A stretch of 64,000 nucleotides of DNA from Halovivax ruber XH-70. GTDB taxonomy: Archaea; Halobacteriota; Halobacteria; Halobacteriales; Natrialbaceae. The stretch lies in assembly GCF_000328525.1 (NCBI RefSeq), contig NC_019964.1, positions 3,159,877-3,223,876 of the forward strand. Reading direction: 5' to 3'. The notes under the pieces were generated by a model. It had not been told where the DNA came from. It made no database searches and saw nothing but the letters and a program-made list of their open reading frames with translations. The translations under genes and the position numbers were made by a program. Every line of letters begins with the position of its first letter. Positions within the stretch are counted from its first letter, which is position 1. This document shows positions 8,824-18,177 of this stretch, one piece after another.

Positions 8824-9762
8824 TCACTCCCCGCCGCGTGGTTGCGTGTGTGAGTCGACGACAGCGAGTCGTTCGTCGAGTTCGACGACGAGTTCCGACG
8901 ACTCGAGCGGGACCCGGATCGAGAACCGCCACGGGTCACGGTCGAGAACGGTGGTCGTCCGGTCGGTCACGGCCCAGGCGAGTTCCCAGCGCGGGATCGC
9001 CGTGAGATCGCGCCCGTGTTCGTGGAAGAACGAGATCGTGACTGGCCGATAGCACAGCGTCTGGGCAACCGGCGCGTATTGAAAGCCCGTACACTCGGTG
9101 CAGTGGTAGACGACGTAGGCGTCGAGGTCACGCGTGTCGTGCTGGGACGGGAGGGGGCTCTCGGCGTGGATTTCGGGCTCGACGGCCTGCGCACACCAGG
9201 GACACTGGCCAGCCGTCATTGCACTCATGATCGATCGACTCCGTCGGTGAACAGTCTGTAACAGTGCGTCTCGGTCACGGTCGACCAGGCCGTGAGACGG
9301 CAGCGAGATGTCCGTATAGTTCGCGTCGCACGTGGAACAGCGAACGCGGACGAGCGTCTCGTAGCGTGTGAGTTCGATGGGGTGACTACACCGGTGGCAG
9401 TCGGTCCCGACGTCGACGTCGGCGAGCGCCGGCGTCGATTCCTCCGTGAGCAAGCCGGCGACGAGCGTCCGAAATAGTACCATTCCGGGCCAGCGGAGGC
9501 GATATCCGTCGGGCTCCTTCGCGACGTAGTTGCCACACAGCTTCGTCAGATGGTAGTTGAAACGCCCGGAGTCGCGGATATCGACGCGCGACTGCAACTC
9601 GGCGTAGCCAAGGTGGGCGATTCCGGTCTCGGGTGAAGCCGTCGCTTCGCCGAGTTCCCGGACGATCGCGACGCGCGTCTCGTCGGCCAGGAGCGAGAAC
9701 GCGGTCTCGGCATCGAGGGCACTCGGATCCGATTCGTCGCCAACCGGTTCGTCGGGACGCAT
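8824..9762 (-). CDS. Winged-helix (ArsR-like) regulator with zinc-ribbon domains
   Basis: This 312-residue protein begins with an ArsR-type winged helix (residues about 18-95: 'AFSLLADETRVAIVRELGEA', then 'GRFNYHLTKL' and 'GYRLRWPGM'). Two Cys-pair zinc-binding modules follow: CHRC with CSTC near 120-150, and CPWC with CTEC near 190-235. The C-terminal beta-rich domain ends near 'WRFSIRVPLESSELVVELDE'. The layout is typical of a large haloarchaeal family of predicted transcription regulators. A clear paralogue lies at 32917-33822. The target and signal are unknown. It is followed downstream by hisA across the 23-base repeat. Confidence 0.85.
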   Translation of the reverse strand: MRPDEPVGDESDPSALDAETAFSLLADETRVAIVRELGEATASPETGIAHLGYAELQSRVDIRDSGRFNYHLTKLCGNYVAKEPDGYRLRWPGMVLFRTLVAGLLTEESTPALADVDVGTDCHRCSHPIELTRYETLVRVRCSTCDANYTDISLPSHGLVDRDRDALLQTVHRRSRSIMSAMTAGQCPWCAQAVEPEIHAESPLPSQHDTRDLDAYVVYHCTECTGFQYAPVAQTLCYRPVTISFFHEHGRDLTAIPRWELAWAVTDRTTTVLDRDPWRFSIRVPLESSELVVELDERLAVVDSHTQPRGGE

Positions 9763-9766
9763 TCGT

Positions 9767-11197
9767 TCAGGTGGCAGATTCGTCGCGGGGGACTATCGGT
9801 CTGGTGCCCGAACCCCGATCGAGCGAGCGGGCGTCCTCGAGCGGGTTCGTCAGGACGACCGTCGCTTCGCGCCCGGGTCCGACGCCAACCGCGACGAGCG
9901 GGGCGTCCAGCGCCTCGGCGATGGTCTCGAGGTACGTTCTCGCGGCGTCCGGGATGGCGTCGTAACCCGCCTGGACGACTGCACCCCAGTCCTGTGGCGA
10001 CCAGGTCGCCATCGATTCGTAGATCGGCTCGCACCGCTCCCAGGCGGATCGAGTGGCCGGAATCGTCTCGACGCGTTCACCATCCAGCTCGTAGGCCGTA
10101 CAGAGCCGAAGCTCGTCGAATTCGGCGAGGGTGTCGACGTGAGTGATCGCGAGGCCCGTGAAGCCGTTCACGCGGGTCGCGTGTCGGAGCATCGGGAGAT
10201 CGAGCCAGCCGATCCGGCGGGGGCGACCCGTGACCGTGCCGAACGCGCCGACCAGATCCCGCACCTCGTCAGCCCGGCGTTCGGCCAGTTCCGTCGGCAT
10301 CGGACCATTGCCAACCCGGGAGAGATAGCTCTTCACGACGCCAATCACGTGACCGCCGGCGACGATCGAGGGATCGACACCGGTACCGGTGATCGCACCC
10401 CCGAGCGTCGGGTTCGACGACGTGACGAACGGGTAGGTACCGTGATCGACGTCGATGTGCGTTCCTTGTGCCCCTTCGAACACGATCGACTTCCCGTCGT
10501 GATGGCTCGCAGTGAGGAAGGCACCGGCGTCGACGACCATGTTTTCGGCGTCGAGACGCTCGCCCCACTCTCGGAGGGTTTCTGCGATGGCATCGGCGTC
10601 GAACGGAGCCGTCGAGTCGGCCGCAGAAGAGGTGACATCGGAGCCGTCGACAGCGACGGGAACCGCATCACCGTCGGTGATGGCCTCGACGAGTCGCCGC
10701 TTCCGCGAGACGAGGGCGTCGAGTTGGCCGTCGAGTGACCCGGCGGCGACCAGCTCACCCGCCCGGACGCCGCGCCGCCCGGCTTTGTCCTCGTAGGCCG
10801 GGCCGATCCCGTTGCCGGTCGTCCCGACGGCGTCACCAGTCTCGCCTCTGGCCGTCTCCTCGATCGAATCCAGTGCACGATGATACGGCAGTACGACGTG
10901 TGCACGAGCGTCGATCCGTACGTCGGGGGAAATCCCCCGCTCGCGGAGTGCATCGAGTTCGGCGAAGAGGACCGAGAGGTCGACGACGCAGCCGTTTCCG
11001 AGGACGCCCACGGCACCCTGGACGACACCGCTCGGAAGCAGCCGAAGTTCGTACGTCTCACCGTCGTGTTCGACGGTGTGGCCGGCGTTGGCGCCACCCT
11101 GATACCTGACGACGATATCCGCATCGCCGGCGAAGACGTCGACGATTCCGCCTTTTCCTTCGTCCCCAAGCTGGGAACCGATGACAGTTGCGTTCAC
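9767..11197 (-). CDS. purA: Adenylosuccinate synthetase
   Basis: The enzyme joins aspartate to IMP using GTP, the first step toward AMP. The N-terminus shows the P-loop-like 'GSQLGDEGKGG', then 'RYQGGANAGHTV', 'LLPSGVV', 'GTTGNGIGPAYEDKAGRRG', 'EGAQGTHIDVDHGTYPFVTSSN' and 'RPRRIGWLDL', all PurA signatures. I chose the GTG at 11197 (VNATVIGSQLGDEG) because family members start about here. A GTG at 11242 would add 15 residues. A haloarchaeal low-complexity insert (about residues 185-210) interrupts the middle. It starts 5 bases after the regulator gene's start codon boundary region, with both genes on the minus strand. Confidence 0.95.
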   Translation of the reverse strand: MNATVIGSQLGDEGKGGIVDVFAGDADIVVRYQGGANAGHTVEHDGETYELRLLPSGVVQGAVGVLGNGCVVDLSVLFAELDALRERGISPDVRIDARAHVVLPYHRALDSIEETARGETGDAVGTTGNGIGPAYEDKAGRRGVRAGELVAAGSLDGQLDALVSRKRRLVEAITDGDAVPVAVDGSDVTSSAADSTAPFDADAIAETLREWGERLDAENMVVDAGAFLTASHHDGKSIVFEGAQGTHIDVDHGTYPFVTSSNPTLGGAITGTGVDPSIVAGGHVIGVVKSYLSRVGNGPMPTELAERRADEVRDLVGAFGTVTGRPRRIGWLDLPMLRHATRVNGFTGLAITHVDTLAEFDELRLCTAYELDGERVETIPATRSAWERCEPIYESMATWSPQDWGAVVQAGYDAIPDAARTYLETIAEALDAPLVAVGVGPGREATVVLTNPLEDARSLDRGSGTRPIVPRDESAT

Positions 11198-11379
11198 GGC
11201 GAGACCCACGGCCGACCGGGTCGTAACCGTTCTGTGAAGCACGATTCACGTCGGTGAAGCGACGTTCACACGGAGTCGCGATGCCACGGGCCGTCGGGCA
11301 GGTCCCACCGGCCGCGCTCGGCACGCCCGTACAGTGACCGTGGACGTTCCGCGGAGCGTGACTTCGACGAACGGAACGA

Positions 11380-11392
11380 CTGCCATATTAGG
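11380..11392 (+). promoter_or_regulatory. TATA-like element before the SLC13 permease gene
   Basis: The sequence CCATATTAGGG lies about 30 bases before the GTG at 11419. This is the spacing expected of a haloarchaeal leaderless promoter and supports that start codon. Confidence 0.5.
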
Positions 11393-11418
11393 GTCGTGAC
11401 GGTGTAGGAACGGGTCTC

Positions 11419-13434
11419 GTGACGCGGCCCGGTGGACCGATACCGTGGAGTGTCAGCGACAGCGGGACGATGACGTTCGATCTGCGGGCTGTGACGGCGC
11501 TCGATTTGCAGATTGCGACGGCGGTCGATCCACAGACAGTGATGCATCTCGATTCGCAGACGGCAGTGGCCGGACTCACCCGACCGCTCGCCGCGCAGCC
11601 TGTCGACACGCCATCGCTATCGCCGGCGATGCTCGTCGTCTTCGCGATCGTCGTGGTCGCGGTCGTCCTCTTCGTCACCCAGCCGGTGCCGCTCGACGTC
11701 ACCGCACTCGGCGTGATTGTCGCGCTCGTGGTTCTGGAGCCGTGGACGACCATCTCGCCGGAGGAGGGGATTTCTGGCTTCGCCAGCCCGGCGACGATTA
11801 CGGTCCTCATGATGTTCGTCCTGAGCGAGGGCATCCGTCGAACCGGGGCCGTCCAGCTGCTGGGCGAGCGCATGGCCGCGTTCGCTGGCGACAGCGACCG
11901 GCGCCAGCTGGGCTCGATCGTCGGCGTCTCTGGTCTCTCGGCAGGATTCGTCAACAACACGCCCGTCGTCGCGATCATGATCCCGGTCGTCATCGACCTG
12001 GCCGAGCGGACGGGGACGTCCCCGTCCCGGTTGCTGATCCCACTCTCCTACGCCTCGATGCTCGGCGGGATGCTCACGCTGATCGGCACCTCGACGAACA
12101 TCCTGGCGAGTTCGATCGTCGCCAGGGACGCCTACCTCGGGCGCCCGTTCTCGATGTTCGAGTTCACCGCGCTCGGCGTGCTGGTGCTGGCGACGGGATC
12201 GCTCTACCTCCTGCTGGTCGCGCCGGCGTTGCTTCCCGAGCGGATCGAACCGAGCGAGGCGCTCACGGACGAGTTCGACGTCTCCGGCTACCTGACCGAG
12301 GTGACCGTCCCGACCGACTCGCCGCTCGTCGGGACGACCGTCCACGCCGCGCTCGAAGCGGTCGACGTCGACCTGGAGGCGGTCACCCTCCTGCGTGGCG
12401 AGGACGCGTTCGGCGCCTCGATCGACGAGAAGGAGTTGCGGCCAGCCGACGTCCTCATCGTGCGGACGGGCCGAGAAGGGGTGATCGACCTCGCGGCCGT
12501 CGAGGGACTCTCCCACCGCCCGCGACGGGGAATCGACGAGGCGGACCTCGAGATCACCGGCGACGAGAACGGCGGGACTGAACAGCGACTGGCGGAGGTA
12601 ATCGTCGCCCCCGACGGCGATCTCGTCGGTGAGACACTCGAATCGACGAGCTTCCGCCAGCGATACGGCGCGACGGTGCTCGCCTTGCGACGCGGTCCGG
12701 ACGTGTTCAACACGCGGATGGACCTGCGTCCGCTTCGCGGTGGCGACACCCTGCTCGTTCAGGCGGATCACGACGCGCTCGATCGCCTCGGACGGAACCG
12801 GAACGTCATCGTCGCCCAGGAGTTCACCCGACCGACGTACCGGCGTGAGAAGCTCCCCCTCGCGCTCGGAATCGTTGCCGGTGTCGTCGGGCTCGCCGCC
12901 CTCGACGTACAGCCGATCCTGGTGACGGCGATCGCCGGCGCCGGCGCGATGGTCACCGCCGGGATCCTCGAACCCCGCGAACTCTGGGACGGTGTCGACT
13001 GGAGCGTGATCGTCCTGCTCGCGGGGCTCATCCCGCTCGGCATCGCGCTAGAGGAGACCGGCGCTGCGGCGTTCCTGGCCGGACACGCCGTCGCGGCCGT
13101 CGGCGATCTGCACGTCGTCTTCGTCCTCGGCCTGCTCTACCTCGGGACGGCCCTGCTGACGGAACTGCTCTCGAACAACGCGAGTGTCGTCCTCATGATC
13201 CCGATCGGGTTCGACGTGGCCATCCGGCTGGGGGCAGATCCCTACGCGTTCGTCCTCGCGGTGGTCTTCGCCTGCTCGACGCCGCTGCTCTCGCCCGTCG
13301 GCTACCAGACGAACCTGATGGTGTACGGGCCCGGCGGCTACGAATTCACGGACTTCGCCCGCGTGGGCGCGCCGCTGCAGGTGCTGCTCGCCGTCGTGAC
13401 GACGCTCGGCATCGTGGTGCTCTGGGGCGTGTAG
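11419..13434 (+). CDS. SLC13/DASS-type permease with two RCK-C (TrkA-C) domains
   Basis: This 671-residue transporter has two membrane halves, about residues 70-290 and 470-671. They are separated by two soluble RCK-C-like domains of about 80 residues each ('GYLTEVTVPTDSPLVGTTV...' and 'RLAEVIVAPDGDLVGETLESTSF...'). Membrane motifs are 'VNNTPVVAIMIPVV' and 'LIGTSTNILAS' in the first half, and 'LLTELLSNNASVVLMIPI' and 'LLSPVGYQTNLMV' in the second; the paired SNT-like motifs are typical of the DASS fold. Related plant, algal and cyanobacterial proteins move sulfate, but the substrate here is not determinable. The start is the GTG at 11419 (TATA spacing); the ATG at 11470 is an alternative. It stands at the head of the transporter cluster. 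Confidence 0.88.
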   Translation: MTRPGGPIPWSVSDSGTMTFDLRAVTALDLQIATAVDPQTVMHLDSQTAVAGLTRPLAAQPVDTPSLSPAMLVVFAIVVVAVVLFVTQPVPLDVTALGVIVALVVLEPWTTISPEEGISGFASPATITVLMMFVLSEGIRRTGAVQLLGERMAAFAGDSDRRQLGSIVGVSGLSAGFVNNTPVVAIMIPVVIDLAERTGTSPSRLLIPLSYASMLGGMLTLIGTSTNILASSIVARDAYLGRPFSMFEFTALGVLVLATGSLYLLLVAPALLPERIEPSEALTDEFDVSGYLTEVTVPTDSPLVGTTVHAALEAVDVDLEAVTLLRGEDAFGASIDEKELRPADVLIVRTGREGVIDLAAVEGLSHRPRRGIDEADLEITGDENGGTEQRLAEVIVAPDGDLVGETLESTSFRQRYGATVLALRRGPDVFNTRMDLRPLRGGDTLLVQADHDALDRLGRNRNVIVAQEFTRPTYRREKLPLALGIVAGVVGLAALDVQPILVTAIAGAGAMVTAGILEPRELWDGVDWSVIVLLAGLIPLGIALEETGAAAFLAGHAVAAVGDLHVVFVLGLLYLGTALLTELLSNNASVVLMIPIGFDVAIRLGADPYAFVLAVVFACSTPLLSPVGYQTNLMVYGPGGYEFTDFARVGAPLQVLLAVVTTLGIVVLWGV

Positions 13435-13535
13435 TCGGAGCAGTCGTCGTGGTTCCGACATCGGTGGTCGACCGCCGACACACCTCGTTGAAAGACAGTA
13501 CCTACATCAGGACGGGCGGCATTGCCCCTGCTAGT

Positions 13536-14711
13536 ATGGTAGAGACGGTGTTGATCGTGGGTGTGATCGCGTCGCTCTTCGTCGGCTTCAACATCGGCGG
13601 CTCATCCACGGGGATCGCGTGGGGACCGGCCGTCGGCGCCGGCCTGTTGAAGAAGACGACGGCGGCCGGGCTGATGACGGTGTTCGTCTTCCTCGGCGGG
13701 TGGACCGTCGGACGGAACGTGATGGACACGCTTTCGGGCGACATCATCACGATCGAGATCTCGCTCGCGGCAGGCGTCGCCGTCCTGTTCTTCATCGGCC
13801 TGGGGATCCTGATCGCGAACGTCTTCGGCGTCCCCGTGCCGACGTCGATGACGACGGTGGGCGCCATCGCTGGGTTGGGACTGGCGACGGGGACGGTGAA
13901 CTACGAGACGATCGCCTGGATCCTCTCGTGGTGGATCGTCACGCCCATCATCGGGTTCTGGATCGGCGCGTTCATCGGCCGGTACATCTATCCGGAGCTC
14001 AATCGCCGGGTTGGAATCGAAAACTCGCCGGGGCCGCTGCTCACGTTCGATCGAAGTGGCGGCCTCCCGACACCTGCTCTCGGACCGAACACGACCTATC
14101 GCGAACTCGTGAGCACGATCGTCGTGCTGATCGTCGGCTGTTACATGGCGTTCAGCGCCGGCGCGAGTAACGTGCCCAACGCCGTCGCGCCGCTCGTCAG
14201 CAGCGGAGCGCTCGAGCCGAACCCAGCCATCCTCATCGCGACGGTGGCGATCGGGCTGGGCGGCTTTACGATCGCCCGCCGAACGATGGAGTCCGTCGGG
14301 GGCGAGCTGAGCGACATTCCCCTGCTCGCGGCGCTGATCGTCATGGTCACGGCCTCCACGATCACGACCGTCCTCTCGTCGATGGGCATCCCGATCAGCC
14401 TCGTGATGGGGTCGGTCATGACGATCGTCGGTCTCGGGTGGGGCCGGGCGACCCGACCGGTTACCGTCCGCGAGGCGGTCGCGGGCGAGGCCGGAGAGGC
14501 GGAGATCGCGATGGGAGCGCTCACCACCGAGGAGACGGCGGGCGCCGAACCGCGCCCGATCGGCGAAGCCGAGCGGAGCGAGGTGCTAGACGCGCGCGAC
14601 CTGTTCAACCCGGGCGCCATCATCAAGTACATCTCGATGTGGATAATCGGGCCGACGATGTCGACGGCGCTTGCGTACGGATTCTTCGTGCTCGTCCCTG
14701 GCATCGCCTGA
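13536..14711 (+). CDS. PiT-family (inorganic phosphate-type) transporter, copy 1
   Basis: The 391-residue membrane protein starts at the ATG at 13536 (MVETVLIVGVIASLFVGFNIGGSSTG). The two inverted PiT signatures are recognisable but modified: 'GFNIGGSSTGIAWGPAVGAG' near residue 15 and 'FSAGASNVPNAVAPL' near residue 205. The Asp usual in the GxND-type signatures is absent from both. Ten or so TM helices are visible, with a hydrophilic loop near 340-375. Neighbours are the SLC13 permease upstream and a Usp gene 87 bases downstream. Phosphate is the default substrate, but the missing Asp leaves this open. Confidence 0.85.
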   Translation: MVETVLIVGVIASLFVGFNIGGSSTGIAWGPAVGAGLLKKTTAAGLMTVFVFLGGWTVGRNVMDTLSGDIITIEISLAAGVAVLFFIGLGILIANVFGVPVPTSMTTVGAIAGLGLATGTVNYETIAWILSWWIVTPIIGFWIGAFIGRYIYPELNRRVGIENSPGPLLTFDRSGGLPTPALGPNTTYRELVSTIVVLIVGCYMAFSAGASNVPNAVAPLVSSGALEPNPAILIATVAIGLGGFTIARRTMESVGGELSDIPLLAALIVMVTASTITTVLSSMGIPISLVMGSVMTIVGLGWGRATRPVTVREAVAGEAGEAEIAMGALTTEETAGAEPRPIGEAERSEVLDARDLFNPGAIIKYISMWIIGPTMSTALAYGFFVLVPGIA

Positions 14712-14798
14712 CGGACCCAGCCGACGCGAGCTCACTGGCCGCCCACTCCCGTGAATCCGACCACCGTACTTATTCACCATGTCGACGTAGCGTCTCGT

Positions 14799-15227
14799 AT
14801 GAGTTTTCGCGTCCTCGTCCCGATGGACGACTCCGAAATGGCCGAGCGAGCCCTCGAGTACGCACTCGAAACGCATCCCGACGCCGACGTGACCGTCCTC
14901 ACGGTCGTCGGCGTGCCCTCGATGCTGATGGGCGACGCAGTCAGTCTCGCGCTGGAAACCGATCTTGACGAGGCGTCGCAAGAACACGCCGGCCCAGTGC
15001 TGGAACGGGCCCGCACCATCGCGGCCGAACACGACCGAGAGATCGACACCGTCGTCGGCCTGGGCCATCCGGCCCGGGTCATCGTGCGCGACGCGGACGA
15101 CTACGACGTCATCGTGATGGGGAGCCACGGCGAACACAGCGCAGACATTGCACGGCGATTCCTGGTCGGCAGCGTCGCGAAAGAAGTGTTCCGCCGGTCC
15201 CCCGTCCCCGTCACGTCGGTCCGGTGA
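14799..15227 (+). CDS. Universal stress protein (UspA) family
   Basis: This 142-residue single-domain Usp starts at the ATG at 14799 (MSFRVLVPMDDSEMAERALEYAL). The C-terminal ATP-site region reads 'VIVMGSHGEHSADIARRFLVGSVAKEVFRRSPVPV'. The spacing between the Gly residues is three longer than in the usual G-x2-G-x9-G(S/T) motif, so nucleotide binding is uncertain. A TATA-like TTATTC about 30 bases upstream fits leaderless transcription. It follows the PiT gene on the same strand, one of three transporter/Usp pairings in the window. Confidence 0.9.
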   Translation: MSFRVLVPMDDSEMAERALEYALETHPDADVTVLTVVGVPSMLMGDAVSLALETDLDEASQEHAGPVLERARTIAAEHDREIDTVVGLGHPARVIVRDADDYDVIVMGSHGEHSADIARRFLVGSVAKEVFRRSPVPVTSVR

Positions 15228-15280
15228 TCGAGCCGATCCGGGACGGATGTGGACGTGTGCTTTCGACTGGCGAGAAACGA

Positions 15281-15332
15281 GTGTATTCGATCGACTGACT
15301 GAACGGGTGTATTCGATCGACTGATCGAACGA
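15281..15332. repeat. 26-base direct repeat, two copies
   Basis: The units 15281-15306 and 15307-15332 share GTGTATTCGATCGACTGA and then differ at a few bases. They lie in the short convergent space between the Usp gene and the tetrad-repeat gene, ending just before the latter's stop codon. Confidence 0.8.
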
Positions 15333-15333
15333 G

Positions 15334-16110
15334 TTACTCCTGATCGTCGTCGTTCTCGGTAGTCTCCTCGATCAACTCCTCGACTTCGTCCTCCCGTGGC
15401 CGGCGATCGACGCGCTCCTCGACCGACTCGACTTGCTTTTGGACGTCCTCGATCTGCTCGACGACGGTCTCTTCGATGGTGTCCGGAACCGTCTCCTCGA
15501 CGGTTTCGGCGACCGTCTCTTCGACGGTCTCACCGACCGTTTCCTCGACCGTCTCACCGACTTTCTGTTCGACGGTTTCACCAACCGTTTCTTCGACCGT
15601 CTCGCCAACCTTCTCGTCCATCGTCTTCTCCACGGTCTCCTCGACGGTTTCGCCGACTTTCTGCTCGACAGTCTCGCCGACAGTCTCTTCGACCGTTTCG
15701 CCAACCGTCTGTTCGACTGTTTCGCCGACCTTCTCGTCGACTGTCTTCTCGACCGTCTCCTCGACGGTTTTCCCGACCGTCTCGTCCATCGTCTTCTCCA
15801 TCGTCTGTTCGACCGTTTCGCCGACCGTCTCGTCGACCGTCTTCTCGACTGTTTCCTCCACAGTTTTCCCGACAGTCTTGTCCATCGTCTCGCCGACTTC
15901 CTTCTCGACGGACTCGCGGACGGCGGTCGTCATCCAGTCCGGATCGAACCGGGACATCTTCCAGACGACGTGGACGACGTAGGAGGCGAAGACGCCGACC
16001 CCGAACGCGAGGCCGACGTTCGTATCACCGGTGGCGATCAGCCCGATCGAGAGGACGATCAAGGCGCCGTAGGTCAGATCGACGATCGCATCAATGCGGA
16101 CCGGGTTCAT
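15334..16110 (-). CDS. Membrane-anchored protein with about 37 four-residue repeats (VxxT type)
   Basis: The protein has 258 residues. Two hydrophobic segments lie in residues about 9-50 ('LTYGALIVLSIGLIATG' and 'VGLAFGVGVFASYVVHVVW'). From about residue 65 to 215 nearly every fourth residue is Val, in units such as VGET, VEET, VEKT, VDET and VEQK. A Glu-rich charged tail (about 215-258) looks like an ordinary coiled coil. The DNA shows the same 12-base periodicity from about 15470 to 15915. A strict period of four is unusual for a left-handed coiled coil (3.5). The repeat part could be cytoplasmic or external. No function is recognised. It lies between two PiT transporter genes but on the opposite strand. 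Confidence 0.85.
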   Translation of the reverse strand: MNPVRIDAIVDLTYGALIVLSIGLIATGDTNVGLAFGVGVFASYVVHVVWKMSRFDPDWMTTAVRESVEKEVGETMDKTVGKTVEETVEKTVDETVGETVEQTMEKTMDETVGKTVEETVEKTVDEKVGETVEQTVGETVEETVGETVEQKVGETVEETVEKTMDEKVGETVEETVGETVEQKVGETVEETVGETVEETVAETVEETVPDTIEETVVEQIEDVQKQVESVEERVDRRPREDEVEELIEETTENDDDQE

Positions 16111-16238
16111 GGCTACGACCTTGCGGCGTACCCCGGTAAAACCTCTGGATCGGCGGCCATCGGCGAACGGTGCGGGCGATCGTCACGTCGACGGCCGCCC
16201 CCGATCAGTGCAGATGAACGTTCTTTTGAGCGCGGACG

Positions 16239-17444
16239 GTGTGGATGGTGATAGATACCGTGTTGGAACCGCTCCTCGTCGTCGGATTGCTCGTCGCCGT
16301 CTTCGTCGGATACAACATCGGCGGCGCCACGACCGGCCCGGCCTTCGGCCCGGCCGTCGGCGCGAACGTGATCTCGAAGGTGATGGCCGCCGGCCTGATG
16401 GCCGTGTTCTTCTTCCTCGGGGCAATCACGATCGGCCCCCAGGTCGTCACGACCCTCGGGGAGGAGCTGGTCACGGACACCGGGATCTTCACGATGCGGG
16501 CGAACGTCGCCGTCCTCTTCTTCATCGGCGGGGCCCTGTTCGTCGGCAACTACGCGGGCGTGCCGGCCTCGACGTCGATGACCGCCGTCGGCGCCATCGC
16601 CGCGCTGGGATTCGCGACGGACGCGGTGAACTGGGTCGTCCTCGGCGAGATCGTCAGTTGGTGGATCGTCGCCCCGATCCTCGGGTTCTGGGTCTCCGGC
16701 GTCGTCGGGCGGTACTTCTACCCGCGAATCAACGCCTGGGTCGCGATCGAGGGGAGCGACGACGAGGACGAGCTCATGGTGCAGATCGCGTGGAAAGGGG
16801 TCTTCCCCCGCATCCGATTCGGACCGGACGCCGATCGCCGCGAGAAGACGGGCGCGCTGGTCGTCGTCGCCATCGGCTGTCTGATGGCCTTCTCCTCCGG
16901 GACGAGCAACATCGCGAACGCGATCGCGCCGATCTACGGAACCGGAGAGGTCGAGATGATCCCGCTGATCCTGCTCGGCTCCGCCGCGGTCACCGTCGGC
17001 TGTTTCACGATCGCCCGCCGCACGCTCGACACGCTCGGCAACGATATCACGAACCTGCCGCTGACGGCGGCAATCGTCGTCGCCGTCGTGAGTTCCTCGA
17101 TCGTCATCGTCCTCTCCTCGCTCGGCGTCCCCGCGAGCTTCGTCGTCATCGCGACGATGAGCATCATCGGCCTCGGCTGGGGCCGGGCGACCCGGACGAC
17201 GACGCTCCCCGAAGTCGCCAGGGGTGAAGAGACGCACGTCTCCGTCGGCGCACTGACCGCCGAGGAGGAAGGCGAGTCACTCCCGGAGATCGGTGAAGAG
17301 GAACCGACGGACATCCCCCGGGCGTCGGACCTCTTCGACCCGGGGACGACCGCCAAGGTCGTTCTCATGCAGAACGTCGTGCCGGCCATCGCGACAGTCG
17401 GAGCCTATCTCACGTTCCGGTTCGTCCCGGTTTTCGGGTTCTGA
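16239..17444 (+). CDS. PiT-family (inorganic phosphate-type) transporter, copy 2
   Basis: The product has 401 residues from the ATG at 16239; the ATG at 16245 (MVIDTVLEPLLVVG) is equally possible. It aligns by eye with copy 1 throughout: 'GYNIGGATTGPAFGPAVGAN' near residue 24 and 'FSSGTSNIANAIAPI' near residue 215, then 'VGCFTIARRTLDTLGNDIT' and 'GLGWGRATRTTTLPEVARGEE'. Again the signature Asp is missing. The C-terminal helix ends in 'FVPVFGF'. The two copies probably arose by duplication with the tetrad-repeat gene now between them. Confidence 0.85.
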   Translation: MWMVIDTVLEPLLVVGLLVAVFVGYNIGGATTGPAFGPAVGANVISKVMAAGLMAVFFFLGAITIGPQVVTTLGEELVTDTGIFTMRANVAVLFFIGGALFVGNYAGVPASTSMTAVGAIAALGFATDAVNWVVLGEIVSWWIVAPILGFWVSGVVGRYFYPRINAWVAIEGSDDEDELMVQIAWKGVFPRIRFGPDADRREKTGALVVVAIGCLMAFSSGTSNIANAIAPIYGTGEVEMIPLILLGSAAVTVGCFTIARRTLDTLGNDITNLPLTAAIVVAVVSSSIVIVLSSLGVPASFVVIATMSIIGLGWGRATRTTTLPEVARGEETHVSVGALTAEEEGESLPEIGEEEPTDIPRASDLFDPGTTAKVVLMQNVVPAIATVGAYLTFRFVPVFGF

Positions 17445-17589
17445 ACGGCGGCGGAGCAATCGGTCGGGTGCATCGACCGCCGAAGTGCCGGTCCCGCAGT
17501 CGACGGACCCCATATTCTGCGGTGTCTCGGGCTTGCACCGACGATTCCCAGGATATCCTACGTGATTAACGATGCAAGTCGCAACAGCA

Positions 17590-17600
17590 AGGTATTACAG
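17590..17600 (+). promoter_or_regulatory. TATA-like element of the ferredoxin gene
   Basis: GGTATTACAG lies about 29 bases before the ATG at 17624, consistent with leaderless transcription and with the shorter of the possible starts. Confidence 0.5.
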
Positions 17601-17623
17601 GGCGGGTGCCGAATTCTCCGCTG

Positions 17624-18013
17624 ATGCCCACGGTAGAATACCTCAACTACGAAGTGCTGGACGATCACGGCTGGGAGATGGACGACGACGACCTCTTCGA
17701 CGAGGCCGCCGACGCTGGCCTCGACGACGAGGACTACGGCACGCTCGAGGTCAACGAGGGCGAGTACATCCTCGAAGCCGCCGAGGCCCAGGGCTACGAC
17801 TGGCCCTTCTCCTGCCGCGCCGGCGCCTGTGCGAACTGTGCAGCCATCCTCAAGGAAGGCGAACTCGAGATGGACATGCAGCAGATCCTCTCCGACGAGG
17901 AGGTCGAAGAGAAGAACGTTCGCCTGACCTGCATCGGTCACGCCCTGACCGACGAGGTCAAGATCGTCTACAACGCAAAGCACCTCGATTACCTGCAGAA
18001 CCGCGTCATCTAA
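17624..18013 (+). CDS. fdx: Haloarchaeal [2Fe-2S] ferredoxin
   Basis: The 129-residue protein is the classic halophilic plant-type ferredoxin. It starts [17 protein letters not shown] at the ATG at 17624, and an in-frame ATG at 17606 is ignored because known members begin at PTVEYLNYE. Cluster ligands are Cys64, Cys69, Cys72 (CRAGACANC) and Cys103 (LTCIG). The extra acidic insertion near residues 15-40 ([18 protein letters not shown]) is the known halophilic addition. It serves as electron carrier for 2-oxoacid:ferredoxin oxidoreductases and other redox enzymes in the cytoplasm. Confidence 0.98.
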   Translation: MPTVEYLNYEVLDDHGWEMDDDDLFDEAADAGLDDEDYGTLEVNEGEYILEAAEAQGYDWPFSCRAGACANCAAILKEGELEMDMQQILSDEEVEEKNVRLTCIGHALTDEVKIVYNAKHLDYLQNRVI

Positions 18014-18177
18014 GCAGTCTCCTCTTTCGCGATACTGCCGTTTTCGCCCACCGGATCCGAGCCGTGGGTTTCGATATCGGGAGTCTCTCGGACGAATCGC
18101 GCGACGTTAGGCTTCGACGAGACACCCCGTCCGGGACGCCCGAAACACTAACACGAGTGGCGCGTCGATGAGCGCTC

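Noticed and set aside
15476..15982. Plus-strand frame encoding regular SSTVSPTV repeats
   Set aside because: It is the complement of the tetrad-repeat gene; any frame through a 12-base repeat is periodic. The minus-strand frame has a start, TM helices and an acidic composition typical of the organism.
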